Counted from the first letter of the stretch, positions 25,685-36,188 are shown. The stretch is 64,000 nt of DNA from Eggerthellaceae bacterium (GCA_910575165.1 CAJTDS010000001.1:279928-343927); one strand, 5' to 3'. Notes: a model not told the origin generated them from the sequence alone. Translations and numbers: made by a program.

Positions 25685-26089
25685 CGTCCGCTCCGCCTGC
25701 GGTTGGCTGTAGCTGCGCCTCAACCGCCGTCCGTGCTGCCGGCCGGGGCCGCGGTGCGCTTTGCGCGCGTCGTTGGCTGCGAGGTCAACGGCCCGGCGCC
25801 CGGCAGCTCCAGCGGTCGGTCCGCTCGGCGCTTCCGAGGCGCCGTTTTGCCGCCCCCTTGTTGCTCGATGTGTTCTCCCGCTTGCCTTTTGCGCGAGATC
25901 TTGTCGCCTCTGCTCACACGTCCCGAAGAGGTCGTACGCGGGGAGACTCTCTATGGTAACGGGGCGGTTACGAAAGTTTCGGTACGCCAACGAAAACCCT
26001 CCCACGCAAGCTCTACCCATGGCTCCGGGGCCATAATGGAGCTGAAGAAGAGAGAGCCCGTCGTAAGATGGGAGTGAGGGATCGTTCGT

Positions 26090-27622
26090 ATGCGGGATGT
26101 GCGACAAGGGGTGTCCTTTTATCGGGAGCCGCTTTATTTCGTGGGCGAGGCCTGTGCCGAAGAGGGCCAGTTCTACCAGAGCGCCATCGTGTCTGTCTTG
26201 GCAGCCAACGAGGCGGTTGGCGTTGTTGCGGGCATGTACGATGAGCGTTTCTCCGTTCGGTTCGTGAGCGGTTTCGCCCTGCAGAACCTGCAGATGACAT
26301 TCCAGGATTTCCTCGATGCAACCGACGGCAGCTTCCTGGAGCTGGTTTACCCCGACGATCGCGAGGAGTTTCTAGCCCGAATTGTCTCCCCGACGGCGGA
26401 GCGCTGGGAGTATCGGCTGGTGGACAAGGCGGGCAATCCCCGTTGGTTCGAAGAGCGCCGCAGCGAGTGCGTCGCACCCGACGGCACGACGCTGTGGGTG
26501 TGCTCGTTGCGCCAGGTCAACGATGCCCATCTGTTTCAAGCCGAGCTGCTCTCCCGCGTGTCCCACGATATGCGCACGCCCTTGAACGCCATTATGGGCA
26601 CGGCCGACCGCATTGCTGCACGGGCTGAGGACGACCACACCAGGGATGATTGCTACGTTATCCGTGCCGCAGCTTTTCGTCTGCTGGATATGATTGAGCG
26701 CTCGCTGGAGCTGTCGGAGGACGAGGTGGGTGCGCCTACTCGTTGCGCTCCCTTTTCGCTGGCTGATATGGTCGACAGCGCGTCGTATCAGGTGGGGCCG
26801 AAGTACGACGGCAAGCGTCAGACGCTGAGCATTTCCTGTAAGGTTGCCCACGATTATGCGGTGGGGGATTGCCCTAGCCTGGTGAAGGTGCTTCGGGCTC
26901 TGCTGGAGAATGCTTCCACGTTCTCGCCGGATGGTTCGCCTGTTTCGTTGTCGGTAATCGAGGGAGAGTCGTCCCGACCGGGCTTCGGGCTGTTCCGCAT
27001 TGCCGTGAAGGACCAGGGCATCGGTATTGCGCCTGATCAGGTGGGGCGGATTTTCGAGCCTTTCGCCCGCGTGGCTGACAGCCGCCTTCATGACGACATT
27101 CCCCATGCGGGATTGGGGCTTGCTGTGGCGAAGAGCCTGGTACATGCCATGGGCGGCGACCTTTCGGTGGAGAGCAGCCCGGGGCGCGGCTCGACGTTTC
27201 GCGTGACGCTGGAGCTCCCGCTGGCCGAGGCCGTTGCTTGCTCGTCCCTTCGGGATCGACGCATTATGGTGGTCGAGGACAACGCGCTCAACGCCGAGAT
27301 TATCTGCGAGTTTCTGGAAGAGGAGGGCGCCCAGGTGACGGTCGTCCAGGACGGAAGCCAGGCGGTCGAGGAGTTCCTGAACCATGAGGCCGGCTATTTC
27401 GACGGCATCACCATGGACATACATATGCCGGTTATGGACGGCTACGAGGCGACGAAGCGGATCAGCTCCGCCGGCGACCATGGTGGCGAAAAGGTGCGCA
27501 TTGTTGCTGTGACCTCGGACAATACCGAATCCGACATTCTGCGCATCGCGGAATGCGGCATGGACGCCCACGTGCCCAAGCCCATCGATTTCCGAGCGCT
27601 CTGCACCGCGCTCGGCTCGTAG
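26090..27622 (+). CDS. Hybrid sensor histidine kinase with receiver domain
   Basis: The 510-residue protein has no membrane helix. In order: a PAS-like sensor region (about 20-140), a HisKA box (SRVSHDMRTPLNAIMG, His near 158), an HATPase domain with N box LLENASTF, G boxes DQGIGI and GLGLAVAKSLV, and a C-terminal receiver (MVVEDNALNAEI; phospho-Asp in ITMDIHMPVMDGYEA near 443). No output regulator or Hpt gene is next to it, so the phosphorelay partner is elsewhere. The 405-base upstream gap (25685-26089) and the 278-base downstream gap show nothing convincing. Confidence 0.9.
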   Translation: MRDVRQGVSFYREPLYFVGEACAEEGQFYQSAIVSVLAANEAVGVVAGMYDERFSVRFVSGFALQNLQMTFQDFLDATDGSFLELVYPDDREEFLARIVSPTAERWEYRLVDKAGNPRWFEERRSECVAPDGTTLWVCSLRQVNDAHLFQAELLSRVSHDMRTPLNAIMGTADRIAARAEDDHTRDDCYVIRAAAFRLLDMIERSLELSEDEVGAPTRCAPFSLADMVDSASYQVGPKYDGKRQTLSISCKVAHDYAVGDCPSLVKVLRALLENASTFSPDGSPVSLSVIEGESSRPGFGLFRIAVKDQGIGIAPDQVGRIFEPFARVADSRLHDDIPHAGLGLAVAKSLVHAMGGDLSVESSPGRGSTFRVTLELPLAEAVACSSLRDRRIMVVEDNALNAEIICEFLEEEGAQVTVVQDGSQAVEEFLNHEAGYFDGITMDIHMPVMDGYEATKRISSAGDHGGEKVRIVAVTSDNTESDILRIAECGMDAHVPKPIDFRALCTALGS

Positions 27623-27900
27623 AGCGATTCGCCGCGCGCTGCCCGCCGCCTGTCGCCGCTGCCCGCCGCTGCCGCGCGCCACCTGCAGCTTGCTGCCGCT
27701 CGCCGCTCGCCTCCTGCCGCTACCGGGGCTTACGCCGCTTACGTGTGCTGGTGTGGCAAAAAAATTACAGAGCCCACGGCTGCGGAGAAGATGCGCTACA
27801 CTTTACCGCGACGCTCATCCTTTAGGGCTGACGATTGGGCTCTTAGTGGTGGGCGGCGTGCGTTGTCCAAGCGTTCTATCTGGAAAAACAGAGGGAAAGG

Positions 27901-28959
27901 GTGCCTGTGGCAATCGAGTGGGCGACCTTCGTTTCCGGCCTCATGTCAAGCCCCGAGCTTGTGGTGGTAACGATTCTGAACATCGGCGTTATCATCGTCA
28001 ACGGCGCTACCGACGCGCCTAACGCCATCGCCACGGTGGTGTCTACGCGGGCAATGCGACCGCGCGCAGCAATCATCATGGCGGCTATCTGCAACTTCGT
28101 CGGATTGTTTGTGGTGTCCCTGTTCACTGCCGCCGTAGCGGCAACCATTTTCAACATGGTGGACTTCGGCGGCAACTCCGAGCAGGCCCTCACCGCGCTC
28201 ATGGCGGCTATGGTCTCCATCATCGTGTGGGGCGTGGTGGCCTGGTACTTCGGCATCCCCACCAGCCAGAGCCATTCGCTCATCGCGGGGCTTACCGGCG
28301 CCGCCATCGCCTTGCAGGGCAGCTTCGACGCCATCAACTGGTCCGAGTGGGTGAAGGTCATCTACGGCATCTTGCTGTCCACGCTGCTCGGGTTCTTTCT
28401 GGGGTGGGTTAACTCCAAGGCGATCGGTCGCATCTTCCGCAATGCCGACCGCAACAAGACGGCCGGCAGCTTCCGCAAGGCGGAGATTGCGGCGGGCGCG
28501 GGCGTGGCCTTCATGCACGGCGCTCAGGACGGCCAGAAGTTCATGAGCATCTTTGTGCTGGCCGTCGTGCTGTCCATGGGGCTTGGCCAGGAGGCCCAGT
28601 CCGAACTGCCCGTATGGCTAATGCTGCTGTGCGCTGCGAACATGGGCGTGGGCACGGCGGTGGGCGGCGAGCGCATCATCAAGTCCGTGGGCATGGACAT
28701 GGTGAAGATGGAGCCCTACCAAGGATTCGCCGCCAGCTTTGCTACCTTTTTCTGCCTGATGCTGTCCACCTTCGCCGGTTTGCCGGTGTCCACCACCCAC
28801 ACCAACACCACGGCCATCATGGGCGTCGGGGCGGCGCGGCGCAAGAGCGCGGTGAAGTGGGGCATCGCTGTGGACATGGTGAAGACGTGGATTCTCACAT
28901 TCCCGGGCTGCGGCTTGCTGGGCTTTGCGTTCGCCCACCTGTTCCTGATGATTCTGTAG
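27901..28959 (+). CDS. Pit-family inorganic phosphate transporter
   Basis: PiT proteins move metal-phosphate with protons or sodium. The 352-residue membrane protein shows the duplicated family motif: NGATDAPNAIATVVSTRAM in the first half and HGAQDGQKFMSI in the second, with GIPTSQSHSLIAGLTGA and LPVSTTHTNTTAIMGVGAAR. GTG at 27901 has GAGGGAAAGG directly upstream. The DUF47 gene downstream is the usual partner. Confidence 0.93.
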   Translation: MPVAIEWATFVSGLMSSPELVVVTILNIGVIIVNGATDAPNAIATVVSTRAMRPRAAIIMAAICNFVGLFVVSLFTAAVAATIFNMVDFGGNSEQALTALMAAMVSIIVWGVVAWYFGIPTSQSHSLIAGLTGAAIALQGSFDAINWSEWVKVIYGILLSTLLGFFLGWVNSKAIGRIFRNADRNKTAGSFRKAEIAAGAGVAFMHGAQDGQKFMSIFVLAVVLSMGLGQEAQSELPVWLMLLCAANMGVGTAVGGERIIKSVGMDMVKMEPYQGFAASFATFFCLMLSTFAGLPVSTTHTNTTAIMGVGAARRKSAVKWGIAVDMVKTWILTFPGCGLLGFAFAHLFLMIL

Positions 28960-28990
28960 GCCGGGCGGAACGCCCGCAAGCGAACCCCTG

Positions 28991-28996
28991 TATAAT
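28991..28996 (+). promoter_or_regulatory. Candidate -10 box before the DUF47 gene
   Basis: TATAAT 37 bases before the ATG at 29033. It suggests the DUF47 gene can be transcribed apart from the transporter. No clear -35. Confidence 0.35.
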
Positions 28997-29032
28997 TGTC
29001 GGATGATTTCGGTTGGTTAGGAGAGCGTGATC

Positions 29033-29662
29033 ATGGGAAAGAAAGACCGGTTCGACTACTTCGCCGCTTTTGAGCGCCAGGTGAAGGTGGCCGCCGCCGA
29101 AGCGGACATCCTCATCGAGGCCATCGAGGGCTTTTCCGCCGCAGCCGACCTGGTAAGCGTCATGGAACGCGCCCACGAGATGGAGCACGAAGGCGACGAG
29201 ATCGCCCACTCCATCTACAAGGTGGTGGGCACCGACTTCATCACGCCCATCGAACGCGAGGACATCATCGACCTGGTGCAGTCGCTCGACTCCATCACCG
29301 ACGGCATTGAAAGCGTTATCCAGCGCTTTTACATGTACGACGTGCACTTCATGCACGACGAGGCCCTGGAGTTCGCTACCTATATCAAGAAGAGCTGCAC
29401 TGCGCTGGGCTACGCCATGGAGGACTTCCGCAACTTCAAGAAGTCGAAGACGTTCAAACAGCGCATCATCGACGTGAACACCTACGAAGAACACGCCGAC
29501 ACGTTGTATCTGAAGGTCATTCGCGACCTGTACACCGTGGACCGCGAGAACCCCATGCGCGTGCTGGTGTGGTCTCAGATATTCGAGCGCATGGAGAAGT
29601 GCTGCGACGCCTGCGAGCACGCCGCCGACATTATGAACGGTATCTTGATCAAGAACGTATAG
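29033..29662 (+). CDS. DUF47 (PhoU-like) Pit accessory protein
   Basis: The 209-residue helical protein is of the DUF47/PhoU-like family that accompanies PiT transporters and probably limits phosphate uptake. Motifs include MEHEGDEIAHSIYKVVGTDF and PIEREDIIDLVQSLDSITDG, with repeated acidic metal-binding clusters. ATG at 29033 was preferred to the in-frame GTG at 29027 because AGGAG is better spaced from it. Confidence 0.9.
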   Translation: MGKKDRFDYFAAFERQVKVAAAEADILIEAIEGFSAAADLVSVMERAHEMEHEGDEIAHSIYKVVGTDFITPIEREDIIDLVQSLDSITDGIESVIQRFYMYDVHFMHDEALEFATYIKKSCTALGYAMEDFRNFKKSKTFKQRIIDVNTYEEHADTLYLKVIRDLYTVDRENPMRVLVWSQIFERMEKCCDACEHAADIMNGILIKNV

Positions 29663-29716
29663 CGGACGGGGCTGCTCAAGGTTGCCGCTTGCCTGGGGGA
29701 GGGAAAGAGACGGCTT

Positions 29717-30676
29717 ATGGCTGGAACCACAACAAAGGACAGGTTGCTGCAGATGCTCGAAGAGCAGCAAGGGTCTTTTGTTTCTGGCGAACTGTTGGCC
29801 AATCAGCTGTCCATTAGCCGTAACGCGGTATGGAAGGCCGCCCAGGCGCTGCGCAACCAGGGTTACGATATCCGCGCCGTCACCAACCGTGGCTACCAGT
29901 TGGTGCGCAGCGGGTCGACGGTTTCAGCCGAAGACGTGGTGCGCCGGCTGCCGCGGAACCTGCCGCTGGATGTGGTTGTGATTCCGCGGGTCAAATCCAC
30001 TAACTCCGAGGCCCATCGGCTGGCCCAGGGCGGCGCGGCGGAGGGCACGGTGGTCATTGCCGGCGAGCAGACGGCCGGGCGCGGGCGCCACGGGCGCTCG
30101 TTCTTCTCGCCTTCGGGCACGGGCCTGTACTTAAGTGTGGTGCTGCGGCCGGCCCTTGAGGCTGATCAGGCCCAAGCGCTTACCACCATGGGCGCGGTCG
30201 CGTGCGCGGCGGCCATCGAGGAGCTGACCGGCCGGGAGGCTTCGATCAAGTGGGTCAACGACGTGTTCTGCGACGGCCGCAAGGTGGGCGGCATCCTCAC
30301 CGAGGCCTCCATGGACATCGAATCGGGCCGGTTCGACTACGTGGTGCTGGGCGTAGGCGTGAACGTTTGCAGGCCGCGGGACGGCTTTCCTGCCGAGCTG
30401 GAAGCTGTCGCCGGGTTCGTGAGCGGCGAGGACATCCGTGCGGAGCTGGCCGCCGCGTTTCTGAGGACCTTCTGGAAGCTGTACCGCCAGCTGCCGGCTT
30501 GTGCTCACTATCAGGAGTATCGGAGGCGGTGCTTCGTGTTGGGCCAGTCGGTGGTGGTGTCACGCGAAGGTCGGCGCATCCGTGGGCGCGCAATTGACAT
30601 CACGCCGGCGTTCGAGCTGGTGGTGGGCCTGCCAGACGGCGCTCAGGTGGCCTACCGCTACGGCGAGGTGGTGTAG
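29717..30676 (+). CDS. birA: Bifunctional biotin ligase/repressor BirA
   Basis: BirA attaches biotin to carboxylases and represses biotin genes. The 319-residue protein has an N-terminal winged helix ([20 protein letters not shown], about 25-44), the biotinoyl-AMP loop [20 protein letters not shown], the core [19 protein letters not shown] and a C-terminal SH3-like domain ending in YRYGEVV. Presence of the winged helix makes a repressor role likely. Confidence 0.94.
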   Translation: MAGTTTKDRLLQMLEEQQGSFVSGELLANQLSISRNAVWKAAQALRNQGYDIRAVTNRGYQLVRSGSTVSAEDVVRRLPRNLPLDVVVIPRVKSTNSEAHRLAQGGAAEGTVVIAGEQTAGRGRHGRSFFSPSGTGLYLSVVLRPALEADQAQALTTMGAVACAAAIEELTGREASIKWVNDVFCDGRKVGGILTEASMDIESGRFDYVVLGVGVNVCRPRDGFPAELEAVAGFVSGEDIRAELAAAFLRTFWKLYRQLPACAHYQEYRRRCFVLGQSVVVSREGRRIRGRAIDITPAFELVVGLPDGAQVAYRYGEVV

Positions 30677-30828
30677 CGGCCGCACGGGCCTGCGGCGCCC
30701 GGTCAGCCGTCGTTTCGCGGGATACAAGCCGACGATGCGGGGCCGTAGCCGGTGCTGGCGATGCGGCGGGGCGGGGCCTGTGCTACACTGAAGGTCTTTT
30801 CCCGTCGAATCGCCGAAGGAGCGCTCCC

Positions 30829-32193
30829 ATGCAGATCACCCCTGCCGAAATCGCCGAGACCCTGGCCATGGTGGGCCAGCAGCATCTGGACATTCGCACC
30901 ATCACGCTGGGCCTCTCGTTGCGCTCCTGCACCGACGCCGACATCGACGTCATGGCGCGCAAGGTGTACGACCGCATGACCCGCGCCGCCGAGCACCTGG
31001 TGCCCACGGCCGAGCAGCTGGAGCGCGAGTTCGGTATTCCCATCGTGAACAAGCGCATCTCCGTGACGCCCGTGGCCGAGATCTGCGCTGCTACCAGCGC
31101 CGTTGACTTCACGCCCATCGCGGCGGCCATGGACCGTGCGGGCAAGGAGGTGGGCGTCGACTTCGTGGGCGGCTTCTCCGCGCTGGTGCACAAGGGCGCT
31201 TCTTCGGCTGACCTGCGGCTGATGGAATCCATCCCCCATGCGCTGTCGGTGACGGACAACGTGTGCTCGTCGGTGAACGTGGGCTCCACCCGCGCCGGCA
31301 TCAACATGGACGCGGTGCTGAAGATGGCCGGTATCGTGAAGGCCACGGCCGAAGCCACCGCCGACCGTCAGTGCATCGGCGCCGGCAAGCTGGTGGTGTT
31401 CTGCAACGCCGTGGAGGACAACCCGTTCATGGCTGGCGCCTTCCACGGGGCCGGCGAGGCCGACGAGGTGGTGAACGTGGGCGTGTCGGGCCCGGGCGTG
31501 GTGCGCGCGGTGCTGGCGGACCTGCCTGCGGATGCCGACCTGACCACGGTTGCCGAGGCGATCAAGGCCACGGCGTTCAAGATTACCCGCGCTGGCGAGC
31601 TCATGGCGCGCGAGGCCAGTCGCCGTCTGGGGGTGGCCCAGGGCATTCTGGACCTTTCGCTGGCGCCCACCCCGGCCGAGCACGATTCCGTGGCCGAGAT
31701 CCTGGAGTGCATCGGCGTTGGGCAGTGCGGCGGCCCGGGCACCACGGCGGCCTTGGCCATGCTCAACGACGCGGTGAAGAAGGGCGGCGTCATGGCGTCC
31801 TCTTCCGTGGGCGGGCTTTCCGGCGCGTTCATCCCCGTGTCCGAGGACGCCGGCATGATCCGCGCGGCCGAGGACGGTGCGCTTTCCATCGAGAAGCTTG
31901 AGGCCATGACCTGCGTGTGCTCCGTGGGGCTTGACATGATCGCCATCCCGGGCGACACCACGGTGGAGACCATCTGCGGCATCATTGCCGACGAGTGCGC
32001 CATCGGCATGATCAACAACAAGACCACCGCCGTGCGCGTCATCCCCGCCATCGGCAAGACCGTGGGCGACCGCCTGGACTTCGGCGGCCTTCTGGGATAC
32101 GCCCCGGTCATGCCCGTGAACGCCTACGCCGGCACCACCTTCGCCCACCGAGGCGGCCGCATCCCCGCGCCGCTGAACTCGTTGAAGAACTAG
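30829..32193 (+). CDS. UPF0210/PFL-family protein
   Basis: The 454-residue protein is a full-length member of UPF0210 (DUF711-like, PFL-type fold): early [20 protein letters not shown], central [19 protein letters not shown] and late [20 protein letters not shown]. Its biochemical role is unknown. Family members are commonly preceded by a small ACT-domain protein gene (UPF0237); here birA is upstream and no ACT gene is seen. The ATG has AAGGAG upstream. Confidence 0.9.
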   Translation: MQITPAEIAETLAMVGQQHLDIRTITLGLSLRSCTDADIDVMARKVYDRMTRAAEHLVPTAEQLEREFGIPIVNKRISVTPVAEICAATSAVDFTPIAAAMDRAGKEVGVDFVGGFSALVHKGASSADLRLMESIPHALSVTDNVCSSVNVGSTRAGINMDAVLKMAGIVKATAEATADRQCIGAGKLVVFCNAVEDNPFMAGAFHGAGEADEVVNVGVSGPGVVRAVLADLPADADLTTVAEAIKATAFKITRAGELMAREASRRLGVAQGILDLSLAPTPAEHDSVAEILECIGVGQCGGPGTTAALAMLNDAVKKGGVMASSSVGGLSGAFIPVSEDAGMIRAAEDGALSIEKLEAMTCVCSVGLDMIAIPGDTTVETICGIIADECAIGMINNKTTAVRVIPAIGKTVGDRLDFGGLLGYAPVMPVNAYAGTTFAHRGGRIPAPLNSLKN

Positions 32194-32334
32194 GGCACCG
32201 CTACTGGCTTTGGCGCCCTTGCCGCCTCTATCCGTGGTGCGTTTACAGGTTTAGCGCTGTGCGCCTATTCGGGCGCCCCTTTTCCGTTATCATGGGACTG
32301 TTTATGCAAACCCAGCCGTTGAGAGGACGGTCCC

Positions 32335-33060
32335 ATGGCAGAGGATGCAGAGGGCTATAGGTACAAGCGCGTGCTGCTGAAGCTTTCCGGCGAGGCGCTG
32401 GCCGGCGATTTGGGCTACGGAATCGACCCGAAAGTGGTGGATGACCTGGCCGAGCAGATTGCCGAAATCGTCAAGGACGGCGTGCAGATGGCCGTTGTGG
32501 TGGGCGGCGGCAACATCTTCCGCGGCTTGGCCGGTTCTGCCGAGGGCATGGATCGCGCCCAGGCCGACTACATCGGCATGCTGGCCACCGTCATGAACGC
32601 TCTGGCGCTTCAAGACTCCTTCGAGCGCCACGGCATCTTCTCCCGCGTGCAGAGCGCCATCAACATGCAGGAGGTGTCCGAGCCCTACATCCGCCGTCGC
32701 GCCATCCGCCACATGGAGAAGGGTCGCGTGGTCATCCTGGCCGCCGGCACGGGCAATCCCTACTTCACCACCGACACCACCGCCGCTCTGCGCGCCTGCG
32801 AGCTGGACGTGGACGTGCTCATGAAGGCTACCAAGGTGGACGGCGTCTACGATAGCGACCCGAAGACCAACCCCGACGCCCAGCGTTTCGACCGCGTGTC
32901 CTACATGGACGTGCTTGCCAAGGGCCTGCACGTGATGGACTCCACGGCCACGTCGCTGTGCATGGACAACGGCGTGCCCATGATCGTGTTCGACCTGACC
33001 GTCCCCGGCAACATCGCCCGGGCTCTGCGCGGCGAGGACGTGGGCACGGTCATCGACTAG
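32335..33060 (+). CDS. pyrH: UMP kinase
   Basis: PyrH phosphorylates UMP for pyrimidine nucleotide synthesis. The 241-residue product has the amino-acid-kinase fold: [41 protein letters not shown] and [11 protein letters not shown]. It begins the conserved pyrH-frr-uppS-cdsA-dxr order. The usual rpsB-tsf genes are not upstream in this window. Confidence 0.96.
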   Translation: MAEDAEGYRYKRVLLKLSGEALAGDLGYGIDPKVVDDLAEQIAEIVKDGVQMAVVVGGGNIFRGLAGSAEGMDRAQADYIGMLATVMNALALQDSFERHGIFSRVQSAINMQEVSEPYIRRRAIRHMEKGRVVILAAGTGNPYFTTDTTAALRACELDVDVLMKATKVDGVYDSDPKTNPDAQRFDRVSYMDVLAKGLHVMDSTATSLCMDNGVPMIVFDLTVPGNIARALRGEDVGTVID

Positions 33061-33205
33061 CTGGCTTTGCCCTGCCGAAGGGGCTTGCGGCGTCGGCGAC
33101 GGATGCCCGTGGAAGACGGGCGCTCCGGTTCGCAGCGGCCTTTCGGGCGGGGAACTGTTTGGAAACCAGGCGCTTCGGCGCTGACAAGGGAAAGAAGGCT
33201 CAACT

Positions 33206-33763
33206 ATGATCGAAGATGTGATGCTGACCGCCGAGGAGCGCATGGACAAGGCCCTAAGCTCGCTGCACGAGGCGTTCGCGAAGGTGCGCACCGGCCGTGC
33301 GAACGCGATGATCTTGGATCGCATCAAGGTGGACTACTACGGCGTGCCCACCCCGGTGAACCAGATGGCGGGCGTGAAGACTCCCGACGCGCATCTGCTG
33401 GTCATCGAGCCGTGGGACAAGGGCACCCTGGGCGCCATCGAGCACGCCATCCTGCAGTCCGACCTGGGGGTGACCCCCTCCAACGACGGAAGCTGCATTC
33501 GCCTGCCGTTTCCGTCGCTGACCGAGGAGCGCCGCCGCGAGCTGGTGAAGCAGTGCAAGACCTATGCCGAAGAGGCCCGTGTGGCCGTGCGCAACGCCCG
33601 CCGCGACGCCAACGCCGCCATCGAGAAGAGCGTGAAGAACGACAACCTTCCCGAGGACGAGCAGCGCCGCGCTGAGGCCGAGGTGCAGAAGATGACCGAC
33701 AAGTACATCGCGTCGGTGGACGAGGCGTTCAAGAAGAAGGAAGCCGAGGTCATGGAGATCTAG
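33206..33763 (+). CDS. frr: Ribosome recycling factor
   Basis: RRF splits post-termination ribosomes with EF-G. The 185-residue protein matches family length and motifs: RMDKALSSLHEAFAKVRTGRAN, YYGVPTPVNQMAGV, and the helical hairpin RDANAAIEKSVKNDNLPEDE. GGGAAAGAAGG precedes the ATG. It follows pyrH by 145 bases. Confidence 0.96.
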   Translation: MIEDVMLTAEERMDKALSSLHEAFAKVRTGRANAMILDRIKVDYYGVPTPVNQMAGVKTPDAHLLVIEPWDKGTLGAIEHAILQSDLGVTPSNDGSCIRLPFPSLTEERRRELVKQCKTYAEEARVAVRNARRDANAAIEKSVKNDNLPEDEQRRAEAEVQKMTDKYIASVDEAFKKKEAEVMEI

Positions 33764-33810
33764 GCTGCGCTGCTCTGCCGAACGGCGCAGCGGGCTGCTG
33801 CTGCGAAGAC

Positions 33811-33901
33811 GCCGGGCACCTCATCTGGGCTTTCAATTCCTTCCGTCGCGTACCCAAGTACGCTCGGTCGGATTTCAAGCCAATCTGAGGCACTGGGCGC
33901 C
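33811..33901. repeat. REP-like imperfect palindrome between frr and uppS
   Basis: GCACCTCATCTGGGCTTTCAA on the left pairs imperfectly with TTTCAAGCCAATCTGAGG on the right, meeting at a GTAC-containing apex near 33850-33861. The fold is about 90 bases long with scattered mismatches, like repetitive extragenic palindromes. Only one copy is in the window. Confidence 0.55.
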
Positions 33902-33988
33902 TTCTCGCTAGCTTTGTTGCCTAATGCTTTTAGGCGGTTCCTGCGGCGCTTCGGATCGTTGTACGGAAGTGCGGGAGGGTGGTTCTAG

Positions 33989-34777
33989 GTGAACAGAGAG
34001 CTGGATTACATATTCCCGAATCCGCCCGAAGGATTGGATCCGGCGCGGCTTGATGTCGAGCGCATCCCCCAGTCCATCGCCGTCATCATGGACGGCAACG
34101 GCCGCTGGGCCAAGAAACGGGCGCTCAATCGGCTGCGTGGCCACAAAGCGGGCATCGAGGCCGTGCGCGAGACTATCCGATGCGCCTCCGACCTAGGAGT
34201 TCGCTACCTCACCATTTACTCGTTCTCCACGGAGAACTGGAAGCGCCCCGAAGACGAGGTGGTGGGGCTCATGGACCTGTTCGCCAAGACCATGCTGGCC
34301 GAGGTGGACGGGCTGCACGAGGAGAATGTGCGCGTCACCACCATCGGCGACCTGTCCATTCTACCGGCGGAGACCCGGGACGCCTTCGAGGAGGCCTGGG
34401 CGAAGACGCGCAACAACACCGGCATGACGCTGGTGGTGGCCGTGAACTACGGCGCCCGGCAGGAGATCATGCGGGCGGTGCAGGGGTGCGTAGCCCATGC
34501 GGTTCTGGAAGAGGCCGAAGGGCGCGACCCGTTCGAGACGCTTTCCGAGGAGTTGTTCGAGCGGGGGCTCTACACCGCGGGCATGCCCGACCCCGACCTG
34601 CTCATCCGCACGTCGGGCGAGATGCGCATCTCGAACTTCCTGCTGTGGCAGATCGCCTATTCCGAGCTCGTGTGCTCGCCGGTGCTCTGGCCCGACTTCG
34701 ACCGCTACGAGTTTCTGCGCTGCCTGTTGGAGTACCAGGGGCGCGACCGTCGCTTCGGGGGAGTGGTGGCGTCGTGA
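33989..34777 (+). CDS. uppS: Isoprenyl transferase (undecaprenyl diphosphate synthase)
   Basis: UppS makes the lipid carrier for cell-wall synthesis. The 262-residue product carries the cis-prenyltransferase motifs IAVIMDGNGRWAKKR with the catalytic Asp, LRGHKAGIEAV, YSFSTENWKRP and the C-terminal DLLIRTSGEMRISNFLLWQ. GTG at 33989 is preceded by GGGAGGGTGG. The stop overlaps the cdsA start. Confidence 0.95.
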   Translation: MNRELDYIFPNPPEGLDPARLDVERIPQSIAVIMDGNGRWAKKRALNRLRGHKAGIEAVRETIRCASDLGVRYLTIYSFSTENWKRPEDEVVGLMDLFAKTMLAEVDGLHEENVRVTTIGDLSILPAETRDAFEEAWAKTRNNTGMTLVVAVNYGARQEIMRAVQGCVAHAVLEEAEGRDPFETLSEELFERGLYTAGMPDPDLLIRTSGEMRISNFLLWQIAYSELVCSPVLWPDFDRYEFLRCLLEYQGRDRRFGGVVAS

Positions 34778-35829
34778 GCGCAAAGGACGAGTGCACAGAG
34801 CCGCGTCTGGCATCGGGCGCGGGGCCGGCAGGCGACCTGTCGGCCGACGTTCACTCCCAGGCTGGTTTCAAGAAGGACGCAACCGAAGAGTTCAAGGCCA
34901 CCATCGAGGATGATGCGTGTGCCGACCTCTGGCGCGGGCGCACCGACCCCACTCGCCGCGAGCGCATCAAGGACTACGCGCTGGACAAAACCCCCAAGAA
35001 GCTGCGCAATCCCTCGGCGCTGCAAGTACGCTTCCGCACCGGTTTCATCTATGTGACCGTTTCTGTATTGTGCCTGGTCATCAGCGGATGGACCACCTTG
35101 GCGTTGTTGGCGGCCACGGCGGGCATCTGCGCTGGCGAGTTCTACTACATGCTGCGGTCGGACGCGAAGCTGCCCAACGAGATGCTGGGCATCATAGGCG
35201 CTATGCTCTACCCAGTGTGCGTGTTTTTCTTCGGCGTGGTGGGCGTGGTATACGCCTGCCTGGCCACGTTGATTGCGCTTTTGGTGTGGTACGTGTTCTG
35301 GCAGCGGGCACGCGTGCCCGACGTGGGCGTGAGCTTCTTCGGCGCTGCCTATTGCGGGTTGCTGCTGTGCGGCGTGCTGGTGATCCGCGGGTCGCTGGCC
35401 TCGCCCTGGGGCGGCGTGCTGGTGTTGCTGCTGTTCCTGAGCGTGTGGGCCAACGATTCCTTCGCGTACCTGGTGGGCAGCAAGTTCGGCAAGCACAAGC
35501 TGGCGCCTCGCACATCGCCGAAGAAGAGCTGGGAGGGATTCTTCGCGGGGCTGGTGGGCTCGGCGGTGTTCTGGGTGCTCATGTCCTTCGTGCCCGGGGT
35601 GACCATGCCCATCCCCCTGGCCGTGGTGTTCGGGGTGATCAGCGGCATCATGGGCGTGCTGGGCGATCTGGCGGAAAGTCGCATCAAGCGCAACTCGGGC
35701 GTGAAGGATTCCGGCACGCTGATGCCCGGTCACGGAGGTCTGCTCGATCGGTGCGACTCGCTGTTCTTGGTGTCGGCCACCGCAGCCGTGCTGCTGATTT
35801 CCGGCGGCTGCATTCCGTTCGCCGCATAG
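34774..35829 (+). CDS. cdsA: Phosphatidate cytidylyltransferase
   Basis: CdsA makes CDP-diacylglycerol for phospholipids. The 351-residue protein has about 85 polar N-terminal residues, then roughly eight membrane helices and the C-terminal signature GDLAESRIKRNSGVKDSG followed by LMPGHGGLLDRCDSL. The GTG at 34774 overlaps the uppS stop (GTGA), a clear coupling site; usual CdsA lacks such a long cytosolic head. Confidence 0.92.
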   Translation: MSAKDECTEPRLASGAGPAGDLSADVHSQAGFKKDATEEFKATIEDDACADLWRGRTDPTRRERIKDYALDKTPKKLRNPSALQVRFRTGFIYVTVSVLCLVISGWTTLALLAATAGICAGEFYYMLRSDAKLPNEMLGIIGAMLYPVCVFFFGVVGVVYACLATLIALLVWYVFWQRARVPDVGVSFFGAAYCGLLLCGVLVIRGSLASPWGGVLVLLLFLSVWANDSFAYLVGSKFGKHKLAPRTSPKKSWEGFFAGLVGSAVFWVLMSFVPGVTMPIPLAVVFGVISGIMGVLGDLAESRIKRNSGVKDSGTLMPGHGGLLDRCDSLFLVSATAAVLLISGGCIPFAA

Positions 35830-36072
35830 CGCGACGTTGCGGGGCTGTGGCGGCGGTGAGATGCGTTGGCGCCCGGGGGCGCTGCCGCGGCCGCTGGTGG
35901 CATGCGGGTGGACGCCGGTGAACGCGGGTGGACGCCGGTGACTGCGCTTTCTGCGGCGGAAGACGGTTGCGGGGCCGACGAGGCGTGTTGACATCCGGGA
36001 GCGCTGGTGGTTGCGGGCTCGCCGCGGCTTTCTGCGGCGGGCAGTGATTGCGGCCCCCTGTCGACTTTGGGA

Positions 36073-36188
36073 TGTAACCGATGACGTTTATGGCAAAAAA
36101 GACTGTAACCGACGACGGTTATGTACGATTTCGTGTAACGAAAGACGTTTATGGCAGATTTCGATTGCCATAAACGTCATCGGTTGCA
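36073..36188. repeat. Three direct units plus one inverted unit (23-nt units)
   Basis: Units at 36073-36095, 36104-36126 and 36134-36156 share TGTAAC...GACGTTTATG. Starts are 31 and 30 bases apart. A fourth copy at 36166-36188 is inverted and matches unit 1 at 22 of 23 positions, so units 1 and 4 form a near-perfect palindrome around units 2 and 3. The element sits in the 514-base gap between cdsA and dxr; the rest of that gap shows short GC-rich repeats (GACGCCGGTGA) and no gene. Confidence 0.8.
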
